The notes beneath the pieces were generated by a model, which saw only the letters and a list, made by a program, of their open reading frames with translations, did not search any database and was not told the origin of the DNA. A DNA stretch of 14,535 nt from Lachnospiraceae bacterium. GTDB taxonomy: Bacteria; Bacillota; Clostridia; Lachnospirales; Lachnospiraceae. Shown here one piece after another: positions 1 through 7,448 of this stretch. Made by a program: the position numbers and the translations under genes. Every line of letters starts with the position of its first letter. Position 1 is the stretch's first letter. Location: assembly GCA_900759225.1 (NCBI GenBank), contig CAAEUM010000058.1, forward strand, positions 1 through 14,535. Reading direction: 5' to 3'.

Positions 1-408
1 ATGTTTAAGCAGCTGATCGGGGTAAACGGTATTGGCCCCAAGGCAGCGCTGGGGATCCTGTCAGTGCTGCGGCCGGATGACCTGCGCCTTGCCATTGTAA
101 GCGGGGATGTGAAGGCGCTGACAAGGGCTCCGGGTGTTGGTGCAAGGACGGCCCAGCGCCTGATCCTTGATCTGAAGGATAAGGTTTCCATGGATGAGGT
201 TGTGGAGCGCCTTGCTTTTTCCGGAGAGGAAGCTGCAAATGCAGGGGCAGGCATGGCGGAGGCTGCAAAGGAGGCAGTCCAGGCTCTGGTGGCCCTTGGC
301 TACAGCAATATGGAGGCATCCAGGGCTGTAGGGAAGGTAGAGCTTACGGAGGATATGGATTCGGAGGCAGTTTTAAAGGCTTCCCTGCGCCATCTTTCCT
401 TTTTATAG
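1..408 (+). CDS. ruvA: Holliday junction branch migration protein RuvA, 5' end missing
   Basis: RuvA binds four-way DNA junctions as a tetramer and docks the RuvB motor for branch migration in recombinational repair. Only the C-terminal two thirds is here: 135 residues against about 200 for the family. The ATG at base 1 aligns with roughly residue 70 of E. coli RuvA (the TLFKELI region), so it is an internal Met and the true start lies upstream. Visible are the first helix-hairpin-helix (VNGIGPK, residues 8-14), the second (APGVGARTAQRL, 43-54), an acidic and Ala-rich linker, and domain III (AVQALVALGYSNMEASRAV, 93-111), which contacts RuvB. The neighbour ruvB begins 73 bases after the stop, as usual for a ruvAB operon. 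The identification is secure from the motifs and the partner gene. Confidence 0.96.
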   Translation: MFKQLIGVNGIGPKAALGILSVLRPDDLRLAIVSGDVKALTRAPGVGARTAQRLILDLKDKVSMDEVVERLAFSGEEAANAGAGMAEAAKEAVQALVALGYSNMEASRAVGKVELTEDMDSEAVLKASLRHLSFL

Positions 409-424
409 AGGGTTTTAAGAAATA

Positions 425-451
425 GCCCGACAGGGCCGGGCAGTCACTGCC
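425..451 (+). other. Overlapping hairpins between ruvA and ruvB
   Basis: Two short perfect stems share bases. GCCCG (425-429) can pair with CGGGC (437-441), and GGCAG (439-443) can pair with CTGCC (447-451) over a TCA loop. They exclude each other because both use 439-441. No T-tract follows, so this is not a terminator. It could be an intercistronic RNA structure or chance. Confidence 0.3.
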
Positions 452-481
452 TGAGTAAGGATAACAACAGCTGAGGTGTAT

Positions 482-1477
482 ATGGAACGCAGAATTATAA
501 CAACAGATGCAACAGAGGAAGACGAGCGCATTGAAAATACGCTGCGCCCCCAGTGCCTGAAGGATTATGTGGGGCAGGAAAAGCTTAAGTCCACCCTGAA
601 TATTTATATAGAAGCAGCTAAAAACCGTGGGGAGGCACTGGATCATGTGCTGTTTTACGGCCCTCCCGGTCTTGGAAAAACGACCCTGGCGGGGATCATT
701 GCCAATGAAATGGGAACCAGGATGAAGGTAACCAGCGGCCCGGCGATCGAAAAGCCCGGGGAGATGGCAGCTATTTTAAATAACCTGCAGGAGGGGGATG
801 TGCTGTTTGTAGATGAAATCCATCGCCTGAACCGCCAGGTGGAGGAGGTGCTGTACCCTGCCATGGAGGATTTTGCCATTGATGTAATGCTGGGAAAGGA
901 TTCCACCTCCCGGTCGATCCGTCTGGAGCTTCCTCATTTTACACTGGTAGGAGCCACTACAAGGGCCGGGCTTTTGACCGCTCCGCTGAGGGACCGCTTC
1001 GGCGTTGTGCAGAGGCTGGAATTTTATACGCCGGGGGAGCTGACGCAGATCATCCTTCATTCGGCCCGGGTGCTGGGGGTAGAGATTGAGGAGTCCGGAG
1101 CACTGGAGCTTGCAAGACGTTCCAGAGGGACCCCGAGGCTTGCAAACCGCCTGTTAAAGCGGGTGAGGGATTTTGCACAGGTAAAGTATGAGGGGGTTAT
1201 TACGAAAGAGGTAACGGATTTTGCCCTTGATATTATGGATGTGGACAAGCTGGGATTAGACCAGAATGACAGGAATATCCTTCTTGCGATCATTGAGAAA
1301 TTTTCCGGAGGCCCGGTGGGGCTTGATACTCTGGCAGCCTCCCTTGGGGAGGATGCGGGAACTCTGGAGGATGTGTATGAGCCCTATCTTCTGATGAACG
1401 GGCTCATTAACCGAACTCCGAGAGGCCGGGTTGCCACAGAGCATGCCTACCACCATCTGGGCTTGAGCCAGGAATAA
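482..1477 (+). CDS. ruvB: Holliday junction branch migration ATPase RuvB
   Basis: RuvB is the AAA+ ring motor that pumps DNA through the RuvA-held Holliday junction. The 331 residues match the family length. Counting from the ATG at 482, the Walker A motif GPPGLGKT is at about 60-67, Walker B FVDEIH at about 109-114, sensor 1 GATTRAG at about 157-163, and the arginine-finger region PLRDRFG follows at about 168-174. A sensor-2 RGTPR is further on, then the C-terminal winged-helix DNA-binding domain ([13 protein letters not shown] and onward). A GTG six bases upstream (476) is in frame, but it overlaps the likely Shine-Dalgarno GAGG (473-476). That sequence sits five bases before the ATG at 482, so the ATG is preferred. 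The gene follows ruvA in the same operon and is complete with no anomalies. Confidence 0.97.
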   Translation: MERRIITTDATEEDERIENTLRPQCLKDYVGQEKLKSTLNIYIEAAKNRGEALDHVLFYGPPGLGKTTLAGIIANEMGTRMKVTSGPAIEKPGEMAAILNNLQEGDVLFVDEIHRLNRQVEEVLYPAMEDFAIDVMLGKDSTSRSIRLELPHFTLVGATTRAGLLTAPLRDRFGVVQRLEFYTPGELTQIILHSARVLGVEIEESGALELARRSRGTPRLANRLLKRVRDFAQVKYEGVITKEVTDFALDIMDVDKLGLDQNDRNILLAIIEKFSGGPVGLDTLAASLGEDAGTLEDVYEPYLLMNGLINRTPRGRVATEHAYHHLGLSQE

Positions 1478-1528
1478 GGGTATGTTATACTTAAATGGGA
1501 CAATTCAGAAACTTGAGAGCAGCAGCCC

Positions 1529-1545
1529 GGGAGGCAAAGAAAATG
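1529..1545 (+). promoter_or_regulatory. Shine-Dalgarno that fixes the zapA start
   Basis: GGGAGG at 1529-1534 lies eight bases before the ATG at 1543. It is the only strong ribosome binding site near the beginning of this frame, and it argues against the upstream in-frame ATG at 1495. Confidence 0.75.
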
Positions 1546-2115
1546 GACACAAAGAATTATACACAGGTTTTAATTGATGGAAAAATATATATGCTGGGCG
1601 GAAGTGAGGATGAGGGATATCTTCAGAGAACTGCCAGCTATGTAAATGAAAAGATCGCCGAAGTGCGGAAGTTTCCGGGCTTTTTAAAGCAGAGTGACGA
1701 TTATCAGGAAGCGATGATCGAGCTGAATCTGGCAGATGATTATTTTAAGGCCCAGGAGCGGGCAGATACCATGGAGCGCCTGCGAAACGATATGGAGAAG
1801 GAAACCTACAGCTTAAAGCATGAGCTGGTAAGCACCCAGATGAAGCTGGAGGCAGTGTTAAAGGACCTGGAGGAGCGCCAGCGCCAGATGGAGGAGCTTA
1901 ACCGAAGGACTGCACAGCTGGAGCGGGAATTAAAGCAGATGACAAAAGAGCGGGATGAGGCAGCAGCTATGGAGCAGTTTCTTAAGCCGCAGTCAGAGGC
2001 AGGCGTGCGGGATGAGGTCAGAAGCTTTACTGGCCCAAGGATCTCCGATGAGGAGCTTGCCAGGCGGGCTCTGGAGTCAGCAAGAAAAGCAAATTCCCAT
2101 AAGGGACATAGATAG
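1543..2115 (+). CDS. zapA: ZapA-family cell division protein with long coiled coil
   Basis: ZapA proteins bind FtsZ and promote Z-ring assembly. The N-terminal 60 or so residues carry the ZapA-like pattern: TQVLIDGKIYMLGG, then YLQRTASYVNEKIAEV, then a helical stretch with ELNLADDYFKAQ. A continuous charged helix follows to about residue 150 (RLRNDMEKETYSLKHELVS, then EERQRQMEELNRRTAQLER), predicted as coiled coil. At 190 residues it is about twice the length of classical ZapA (around 85-110). The longest open frame begins at an ATG at 1495, but that has no well-placed Shine-Dalgarno. The ATG at 1543 has GGGAGG (1529-1534) eight bases upstream, and its product begins MDTKNYTQV like family members, so 1543 is chosen. 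It follows ruvB closely and ends nine bases before a terminator stem. The exact partner is inferred, not visible. Confidence 0.85.
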   Translation: MDTKNYTQVLIDGKIYMLGGSEDEGYLQRTASYVNEKIAEVRKFPGFLKQSDDYQEAMIELNLADDYFKAQERADTMERLRNDMEKETYSLKHELVSTQMKLEAVLKDLEERQRQMEELNRRTAQLERELKQMTKERDEAAAMEQFLKPQSEAGVRDEVRSFTGPRISDEELARRALESARKANSHKGHR

Positions 2116-2124
2116 GAACAGGGG

Positions 2125-2160
2125 GAATGTCTTATGGATCTGCGTAGGACATTCTTTTTT
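2125..2160 (+). terminator. Rho-independent terminator of the ruvA-ruvB-zapA operon
   Basis: GAATGTCTTATG (2125-2136) pairs with CGTAGGACATTC (2143-2154) across the six-base loop GATCTG. This gives 12 base pairs, two of them G-T wobbles, and six T follow (2155-2160). It starts nine bases after the zapA stop. The longest open frame of the next gene would begin inside this stem (2134), which argues for the later start at 2197. Confidence 0.9.
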
Positions 2161-2167
2161 ATCAAAT

Positions 2168-2181
2168 CCGCCGGAAGGCGG
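2168..2181 (+). other. Small GC hairpin with GGAA tetraloop ahead of the U32 gene
   Basis: CCGCC (2168-2172) pairs perfectly with GGCGG (2177-2181) over a GGAA loop, a GNRA-type tetraloop. It ends seven bases before the GGAG ribosome binding site (2188-2191) of the downstream gene. It could stabilise the 5' end or a processed mRNA end. That role is a guess. Confidence 0.4.
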
Positions 2182-2196
2182 GGAAATGGAGAGAAC

Positions 2197-4392
2197 ATGG
2201 AAAAAAGAAACGTGGAGCTTTTAGCTCCGGCCGGCTCCTTTGCCAGCATGAAGGCAGCAGTTGCGGCAGGGGCTGATGCAGTTTATATGGGCGGGCCCCG
2301 CTTCGGGGCAAGGGCTTATGCGGATAATCCGGATGAGCTGGGGATGCTGGAGGCGATCGACTATGTGCATCTTCATGGCCGCCGCCTTTATATGACCGTG
2401 AATACCCTGTTTAAGGAGGAGGAGCTAGGAGCGCTTTATGGGTATCTGCTCCCCTACTATAAGCGGGGGCTGGATGGGGTCATTGTCCAGGATTTAGGGG
2501 CCCTTAGGCTTATCAGGGAGGCATTTCCGGGGCTGGAGCTTCATGCCAGCACCCAGATGACCATTACCAGCGCCTACAGCGCAAAGCGGATGAAGCAGCT
2601 GGGCTGCTGCCGCGTAGTTCCTGCCAGGGAGCTGTCTTTGGAGGAAATCCGGCATATTTATGAGGAAACAGGCCTTGAGATCGAATGCTTTGTCCATGGG
2701 GCGCTGTGCTACTGCTATTCAGGCCAGTGCCTGATGAGCAGCCTTATTGGAGGCCGCAGCGGCAACCGGGGGCGCTGCGCACAGCCCTGCCGCCTTCCCT
2801 ACAGCACGGATCACGGCGGCAGCCGGGAGCAGTTCCTTTTAAATCTGAAGGATCTGTGCACACTGGACATCCTTCCGCAGATCTTGCAGGCCGGAGTTTA
2901 TTCCATGAAGATAGAAGGCCGAATGAAGAGCCCACGGTATACAGCTGGTGTGGTAAGTATTTACCGCAAATATGTGGACTTATACCTGAAATATGGGGAG
3001 GAAGGCTACTATGTGGAGCCGGAGGATAAGAAAGCCCTTCTTGACCTTTTTGACAGGGGCGGCTTTACAGAAGGGTATTACGGGCAGCACAACGGAAAAG
3101 ACATGGTGGCCCTGGGAGCAAAGCCGGGCTTTCGGGAGGGAAACCAGGCCCTCTTTGATCATCTTGACAAAAACTTTGTGGAAAAGGAAGTAAAGGAGGA
3201 AATCTGCGGGGCTGCACAGTTTAAGGAAGGGGAGCCCTCTGCTTTTACCTTAACTCATGGGGATGTAAGCGTCACAGTTTACGGACAGGCCCCCCAGGCA
3301 GCCCAGAACCAGCCTATGAGCCGGGAGAAGGCAGAAAAGCAGTTAAACAAGACAGGAAATACGCCCTTCTGTTTTAAGGAGCTTTCTGCAGATATAGAAG
3401 GGGCGCTGTTTATGCCGGTGCAGGCATTAAATGAGCTTCGCAGGATGGGGCTGGAGGCCTTGAACCAGGCAATTTTAGGCCAGTGGAGCCGAAACGAGGC
3501 CGGGGAGCCTCAAAATCTGGAAAATCAGCCGGCATCCGGAGAAGTCCTGCCGGAATCCGGCTTTCCCGCCTTTACAGCCTCCGTACAAAATGAAAGTCAG
3601 CTTGAGCCCCTTTTAAGCTGTAAGGAGACAGGGGCCATCTATTTAGACAGCACCGGTTTTGAGCCGGATACCTGGCAGGCTATGGCAGAGCGCTGCCATA
3701 AGGCGGGAAAGCAGTGCTTCCTGATCCTGCCTCATATTTTCCGCACCCATGCGATCAAGGTGTTTGCAGGCGCAAAAAGGAAGTTGCTGGAGGCTGGCTT
3801 TGATGGGCTTCTTGTGCGCACCCTGGAGGAGGTGCAGTGGATGGAGGAGGAGGGGATCGGGCTTCCCTTTGGCCTGGATGCATCGGTGTATGCATGGAAT
3901 CACGCTGCAGTCCGTACATTAAAGGAAACGGGAGCTGCTTTTCTCACTATGCCCTGGGAATTAAACAGCCGGGAGCTGGGGCCTGTGGTGTCTGCCTGCG
4001 AGGAAGAAAAGATTCCAAGCCAGCTGATCGTCTACGGACATGCGCCTATGATGGTATCGGCTCAGTGCATCACAAGGACAACAGGGGGCTGCAGCCATAA
4101 AAAGGGCCTTCTTTACATGAAGGACAGGACCGGGGCTATGCTTCCGGTACAAAACCACTGTGATTTCTGCTATAACACCATTTTAAACCCGCTGCCTCTG
4201 TCCCTTCTTGGAAGTGCAGGGCTTATTGAAAAAATGGGGATAAGCAGCATCCGCCTTCAGTTTACGGTGGAAAACCGGGAGAATGTGGAAAAAATCCTCA
4301 GTGTATTTGTGACCTCCTTTGTAAAGGGGCAGGAGGCAGAGGAGCCGGTGAAGGACTTTACAAGAGGCCATTTTAAACGCGGAGTGGAGTAA
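2197..4392 (+). CDS. U32 peptidase-family protein (RlhA/TrhP-like RNA hydroxylase)
   Basis: U32 proteins were named as collagenase-type peptidases, but characterised relatives (E. coli RlhA on 23S rRNA, TrhP on tRNA) carry out prephenate-dependent hydroxylation of RNA with an iron-sulfur cluster. That is the more likely role here. The 731-residue product opens with VELLAPAGSFASMKAAVAAG, typical of the family. The U32 signature is at 163-182 (ECFVHGALCYCYSGQC), followed by GNRGRCAQPCR, and KIEGRMKS is near 238-245. Cysteines 171, 173, 178, 194 and 198 are candidate metal ligands. The middle part (about 360-470) is the less conserved insert of the long U32 forms. A further Cys pair lies near the C-terminus (HCDFCYNTILNPLPLSLL). 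Start 2197 has GGAG at 2188-2191. The upstream in-frame ATG at 2134 sits in a terminator stem. The SEDS gene starts five bases after the stop, so the three genes probably form an operon. rRNA versus tRNA as target cannot be decided here. Confidence 0.87.
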   Translation: MEKRNVELLAPAGSFASMKAAVAAGADAVYMGGPRFGARAYADNPDELGMLEAIDYVHLHGRRLYMTVNTLFKEEELGALYGYLLPYYKRGLDGVIVQDLGALRLIREAFPGLELHASTQMTITSAYSAKRMKQLGCCRVVPARELSLEEIRHIYEETGLEIECFVHGALCYCYSGQCLMSSLIGGRSGNRGRCAQPCRLPYSTDHGGSREQFLLNLKDLCTLDILPQILQAGVYSMKIEGRMKSPRYTAGVVSIYRKYVDLYLKYGEEGYYVEPEDKKALLDLFDRGGFTEGYYGQHNGKDMVALGAKPGFREGNQALFDHLDKNFVEKEVKEEICGAAQFKEGEPSAFTLTHGDVSVTVYGQAPQAAQNQPMSREKAEKQLNKTGNTPFCFKELSADIEGALFMPVQALNELRRMGLEALNQAILGQWSRNEAGEPQNLENQPASGEVLPESGFPAFTASVQNESQLEPLLSCKETGAIYLDSTGFEPDTWQAMAERCHKAGKQCFLILPHIFRTHAIKVFAGAKRKLLEAGFDGLLVRTLEEVQWMEEEGIGLPFGLDASVYAWNHAAVRTLKETGAAFLTMPWELNSRELGPVVSACEEEKIPSQLIVYGHAPMMVSAQCITRTTGGCSHKKGLLYMKDRTGAMLPVQNHCDFCYNTILNPLPLSLLGSAGLIEKMGISSIRLQFTVENRENVEKILSVFVTSFVKGQEAEEPVKDFTRGHFKRGVE

Positions 4393-4397
4393 AGCCT

Positions 4398-5750
4398 ATG
4401 ACAAATCTGATCGTTGAACTGTCAAATTATGTGATGATCCTCCTTATGGCAGTGTACACCTACGGGAATTTCCGATATTTTTCTTTAAAGGAGGAGGAGC
4501 GGCAGAACCGGGTATGTGCCGGTCAGATCCGTGCCATGTTTGCCATTCATGCGGTGGCTTATATGGTCATGTACCTGCAGACGGAGGACGAAACCTTAAA
4601 AAACAGCCTGCTGGCCTTTTTTACAGCCCAGGTGATATTTTTCCTGTGCTACATTTATCTGTATCGGGCCCTTTACCGGAACGTATCAAGGCTTTTGGTA
4701 AACAATACCTGTATGCTGCTGTGCGTGGGGCTTATTATGCTGACAAGGCTTTCCTTGGGGGATGGGCTGGAGCGGGCTGTGCGCCAGTTTGTGATCATCG
4801 TTATTTCAGCGGTGGTCTGTTTTCTGCTTCCCTGGATCATGGAGCGGTTCTGGCAGCTTTACCGGTTCCAGTGGTTCTATGCAGGCCTTGGCATGGGACT
4901 TCTTTTGATCGTGTGGGCTGCCGGGGATGAAAGCTTCGGGGCCCAGCTTTCCCTGTCTGTTGCAGGGGTGTCTATACAGCCCTCAGAGTTTGTAAAGATC
5001 AGCTTTGTATTTTTTGTGGCTTCCATGTTTTACCAGTCGGTAAGCTTTCAGTCGGTGTGCGCTACAACGGCTGTGGCAGCAGCCCATGTGCTGATCCTGG
5101 TGCTGTCAAAGGATTTGGGCGGGGCCCTGATCTTCTTTGTAAGCTATATTTTCATGCTGTTTATTGCCACAGGAAATGTGCTTTATGTGGGGGCAGGGGG
5201 GCTTCTCGGCTGCGGTGCATCCATGGCAGCCTGCCAGCTGTTTGACCATGTGCGCCGCCGGGTAGAGGCCTGGAAAAATCCATGGGCGGACATTGATAAT
5301 AAGGGCTATCAGATCACCCAGTCCCTGTTTGCCATTGGCACCGGAGGCTGGCTTGGCTCAGGGCTGTGCCAGGGGATGCCCCAGAAGATCCCTGTTGTGG
5401 AAAAGGATTTTATTTTTTCTGCCATCTCTGAGGAGCTTGGGGGGATTTTTGCGCTGTGCCTGGTGCTTATCTGCCTGGGCTGCTTTATCCAGTTTATGAT
5501 GATCGCAGTGAGGATGCAGGCTGTGTTTTATAAGCTGATCGCAGTGGGACTTGGCATGGAATATATTGTCCAGGTCTTTCTGACTGTAGGAGGAGTTACA
5601 AAATTTATCCCATCTACTGGCGTTACCCTTCCCTTTGTAAGCTATGGCGGAAGCTCTGTCTTAAGTACCTTTATGCTGTTTGGGATTATCCAGGGGCTTT
5701 ATATTTTAAAGCGAAACGATGAAGAAGAGATGGAACAGGAGGGAGCCTGA
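4398..5750 (+). CDS. SEDS-family peptidoglycan glycosyltransferase (FtsW/RodA/SpoVE)
   Basis: SEDS proteins are polytopic membrane enzymes that polymerise lipid II into glycan strands together with a class B PBP. The 450-residue protein has many hydrophobic segments and the family motifs: IQPSEFVK (193-200), KDLGG (238-242), GYQITQSLFAIGTGG (303-317), and the catalytic aspartate in EKDFIFS (D337, equivalent to E. coli RodA D262) followed by EELGG. GVTLPFVSYGGSS is at 408-420. QPSE sits about 80 residues further from the N-terminus than in E. coli RodA, so extra N-terminal membrane helices precede the core. The start has GGAG at 4386-4389, eight bases upstream. The stop overlaps the start of the PBP gene by one base (TGATG). 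That coupling fits a cognate polymerase/transpeptidase pair. Elongation, division or sporulation use cannot be told from the sequence. Confidence 0.95.
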   Translation: MTNLIVELSNYVMILLMAVYTYGNFRYFSLKEEERQNRVCAGQIRAMFAIHAVAYMVMYLQTEDETLKNSLLAFFTAQVIFFLCYIYLYRALYRNVSRLLVNNTCMLLCVGLIMLTRLSLGDGLERAVRQFVIIVISAVVCFLLPWIMERFWQLYRFQWFYAGLGMGLLLIVWAAGDESFGAQLSLSVAGVSIQPSEFVKISFVFFVASMFYQSVSFQSVCATTAVAAAHVLILVLSKDLGGALIFFVSYIFMLFIATGNVLYVGAGGLLGCGASMAACQLFDHVRRRVEAWKNPWADIDNKGYQITQSLFAIGTGGWLGSGLCQGMPQKIPVVEKDFIFSAISEELGGIFALCLVLICLGCFIQFMMIAVRMQAVFYKLIAVGLGMEYIVQVFLTVGGVTKFIPSTGVTLPFVSYGGSSVLSTFMLFGIIQGLYILKRNDEEEMEQEGA

Positions 5751-7189
5751 TGGCAAAAAAAGAAAAGAAAAACCCAAAAGCCAACCGGAATATCCTGGCT
5801 GTGACTTATGGCGTAGCAGCCCTGTTTCTGGTGCTGGCGGTTTATTTTGGTTATTTCCTTTTTGCAAAGCGGGAGCAGGTGATCAACAATACCTATAATT
5901 CCAGGCTGGACCGTTTTTCGGAGCAGATCATAAGGGGGAGGCTTCTGGCCTCAGACGGTGAGACGGTGCTGGCAGATACACAGACGGATGAAAACGGGAA
6001 GGAGACAAGGGTTTATGCCTATGGGGATGTGTTTGGCCATGTGCTGGGCTATATCTCAAAAGGGAAAACAGGGCTTGAGGCCGGGGCAAATTACTACCTC
6101 CTTACTTCCCATGTCAACCTGGCGGAGCAGATAGTCAATGAGCTTGGGGGGCAGAAGACGCCCGGGGATGATGTAGTTACTACCCTTGATACAGAGCTTC
6201 AGCAGGCCGCATTCAGCGCCCTGGGAGACAGGCGCGGGGCGGTGATCGCACTGGAGCCGGATACAGGAAAGATTTTGGCCATGGTTTCAAAGCCGGGCTA
6301 TGATCCCAACCGCCTGACAAAAGACTGGGAGAGCCTGACAAGCAGTGAAAATGACCAGGGGCAGCTTTTAAACCGGACTGCCCAGGGGCTGTATCCTCCC
6401 GGCTCTACCTTTAAGATCGTGACGGCCCTGGAATATATACGGGAGCACCCGGAGGATTATAAGGAATTTCAGTTTGACTGTGACGGTGTTTATGAGACAG
6501 GGGAATATGCCATTAAATGCTACCACAGCAATGTTCACGGAAGCCAGGATTTTACCCAGGCCTTTGCCAATTCCTGCAACGGCGCCTTTGCAAGCATGGG
6601 TCTGGGGCTGGACCTGGAAGCTTTGCAGGAGACGACAGAGGGACTTCTTTTTGGAGTGCCCCTGCCTTTTACGGCGCTTCCCAGTAAAAGCAGCAGCTTT
6701 CAGATGAAGCCGGGGGCGGATACATGGGAAATCCTCCAGACCTCCATTGGACAGGGCATGACTCAGATGACGCCTCTGCATAATGCCATGATCACGGCTG
6801 CCATTGCAAATGGAGGCACCCTGATGACTCCATATCTGGTGGACAGTGTAAAAAGCGCAGCCGGGGAAGAGGTGAAAAAGTTTGTTCCCACTGCTTATGG
6901 AAGCCTGATGACAGCCTGGGAGGCAGAGCAGCTGACAGAGCTGATGACTGCGGTTGTGACCGAAGGCACCGGCTCGGCCGTGAGGACGGATGCTTACACA
7001 GCAGCTGCAAAAACAGGTTCTGCGGAGTTTGACAAGACAAAGGAGACCCATGCATGGTTTACAGGCTTTGCACCGGCAGAGGATCCAAAGCTTGTTGTGA
7101 CAGTGCTGGTGGAGGAGGCCGGAAGCGGCGGAAGGGCTGCGGCCCCCATAGCCAGGCAGCTCTTTGATATTTACATGGGACGCCAGTAG
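5750..7189 (+). CDS. Short class B penicillin-binding protein (transpeptidase), PbpA-like
   Basis: This is a DD-transpeptidase that cross-links peptidoglycan, working with the SEDS enzyme encoded just upstream. It has a lysine-rich cytoplasmic N-terminus, one transmembrane helix at about 15-38, a short extracytoplasmic pedestal (to about 155) and a transpeptidase domain. The three active-site motifs are present: STFK (S219-K222, nucleophile S219), SCN (275-277) and KTG (421-423). At 479 residues it is much shorter than typical PBP2 or FtsI and resembles the actinobacterial PbpA type, which is likewise paired with RodA. The ATG overlaps the SEDS stop by one base and has GGAGGGAG at 5738-5745. 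The gene ends at 7189, two bases before an inverted-repeat element. No simple T-tailed terminator was found directly after it. Confidence 0.93.
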   Translation: MAKKEKKNPKANRNILAVTYGVAALFLVLAVYFGYFLFAKREQVINNTYNSRLDRFSEQIIRGRLLASDGETVLADTQTDENGKETRVYAYGDVFGHVLGYISKGKTGLEAGANYYLLTSHVNLAEQIVNELGGQKTPGDDVVTTLDTELQQAAFSALGDRRGAVIALEPDTGKILAMVSKPGYDPNRLTKDWESLTSSENDQGQLLNRTAQGLYPPGSTFKIVTALEYIREHPEDYKEFQFDCDGVYETGEYAIKCYHSNVHGSQDFTQAFANSCNGAFASMGLGLDLEALQETTEGLLFGVPLPFTALPSKSSSFQMKPGADTWEILQTSIGQGMTQMTPLHNAMITAAIANGGTLMTPYLVDSVKSAAGEEVKKFVPTAYGSLMTAWEAEQLTELMTAVVTEGTGSAVRTDAYTAAAKTGSAEFDKTKETHAWFTGFAPAEDPKLVVTVLVEEAGSGGRAAAPIARQLFDIYMGRQ

Positions 7190-7211
7190 AGGTAACAGTC
7201 CAGCCATACAT

Positions 7212-7240
7212 CTTCTTGTCCGTTAAAAACGGACAAGAAG
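7212..7240. other. Perfect 13-bp hairpin
   Basis: CTTCTTGTCCGTT (7212-7224) and AACGGACAAGAAG (7228-7240) are exact reverse complements around a three-base AAA loop, 22 bases after the PBP stop. No T-tract follows on either strand, so it is not a classical terminator. It may protect the 3' end of the upstream mRNA. Confidence 0.75.
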
Positions 7241-7259
7241 CCTCGGGCGTCCGCCCTAT

Positions 7260-7325
7260 GAAGATTTAGGCAGTAAAACGCTTATGCAAGCAAGCTTTCA
7301 ACGCTTTTTTATTGCCTAAATCTTC
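7260..7325. other. 19-bp long-stem hairpin with 28-base loop
   Basis: Bases 7260-7278 pair with 7307-7325 with a single G-T wobble. The loop (7279-7306) begins and ends near two copies of AACGCTT (7277-7283 and 7300-7306). ATCTTC occurs at both 7210-7215 and 7320-7325, so GAAGAT (7260-7265) could pair with either, giving alternative folds. Confidence 0.7.
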
Positions 7326-7386
7326 GCATGGCTGAACTGATACCCTAAATAAATCCAGAGAACCTATAGAAAAGCCTTAAAATCCA

Positions 7387-7395
7387 TGCTATAAT
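7387..7395 (+). promoter_or_regulatory. Candidate extended -10 promoter (P1) for the Mo-hydroxylase operon
   Basis: TGCTATAAT is a perfect extended -10 element (TGN plus TATAAT). No good -35 is seen at the usual distance. Transcription would begin near 7402, inside the palindrome at 7400-7429. Confidence 0.45.
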
Positions 7396-7399
7396 ATAA

Positions 7400-7429
7400 C
7401 AGTCATGTATCTTTATCTTTGCATGACTG
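7400..7429. repeat. 8-bp inverted repeat related to the ends of the larger element
   Basis: CAGTCATG (7400-7407) is inverted as CATGACTG (7422-7429) around 14 bases. Bases 7411-7437 resemble the right end of the 154-bp element: 17 of 21 positions match between 7320-7340-type sequence and 7414-7434. All differences are transitions. It lies between the two candidate promoters and overlaps the -35 region of the second, so it could be an operator or a reduced copy of the same repeat family. Confidence 0.5.
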
Positions 7430-7446
7430 AATTGTTGCGTTATAAT
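7419..7446 (+). promoter_or_regulatory. Candidate sigma-70-type promoter (P2) for the Mo-hydroxylase operon
   Basis: A perfect -10 TATAAT is at 7441-7446. A weak -35 TTGCAT is at 7419-7424 with a 16-base spacer. Transcription would start near 7453, at the base of the leader hairpin. Confidence 0.5.
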
Positions 7447-7448
7447 CA

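Larger units (their letters stand above)
7191..7344. repeat. 154-bp palindromic intergenic element with imperfect 17-bp terminal inverted repeats
   Basis: The left end (7191-7207) matches the reverse complement of the right end (7328-7344) at 15 of 17 positions. Between them lie three hairpins: a perfect 13-bp stem (7212-7224 with 7228-7240), a small GC stem (GGGC 7245-7248 with GCCC 7253-7256), and a 19-bp stem with one wobble (7260-7278 with 7307-7325). Folded, this is a closed multi-branch structure. The gene-free stretch 7190-7525 begins with it. It encodes no transposase and no clear target-site duplication is visible. It may be a miniature mobile or REP-like element, or a structured RNA at the end of the PBP operon. 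Confidence 0.7.

Noticed and set aside
2134..2196. Longer N-terminus of the U32 protein from the ATG at 2134
   Set aside because: The ATG lies in the terminator stem and has no ribosome binding site, and family similarity begins at MEKRNVELLAPAG (2197).
6368..7207. Long open frame antisense to the PBP gene (279 codons)
   Set aside because: The translation is Cys/His/Arg-rich with no recognisable domain, and the opposite strand is clearly the real gene.
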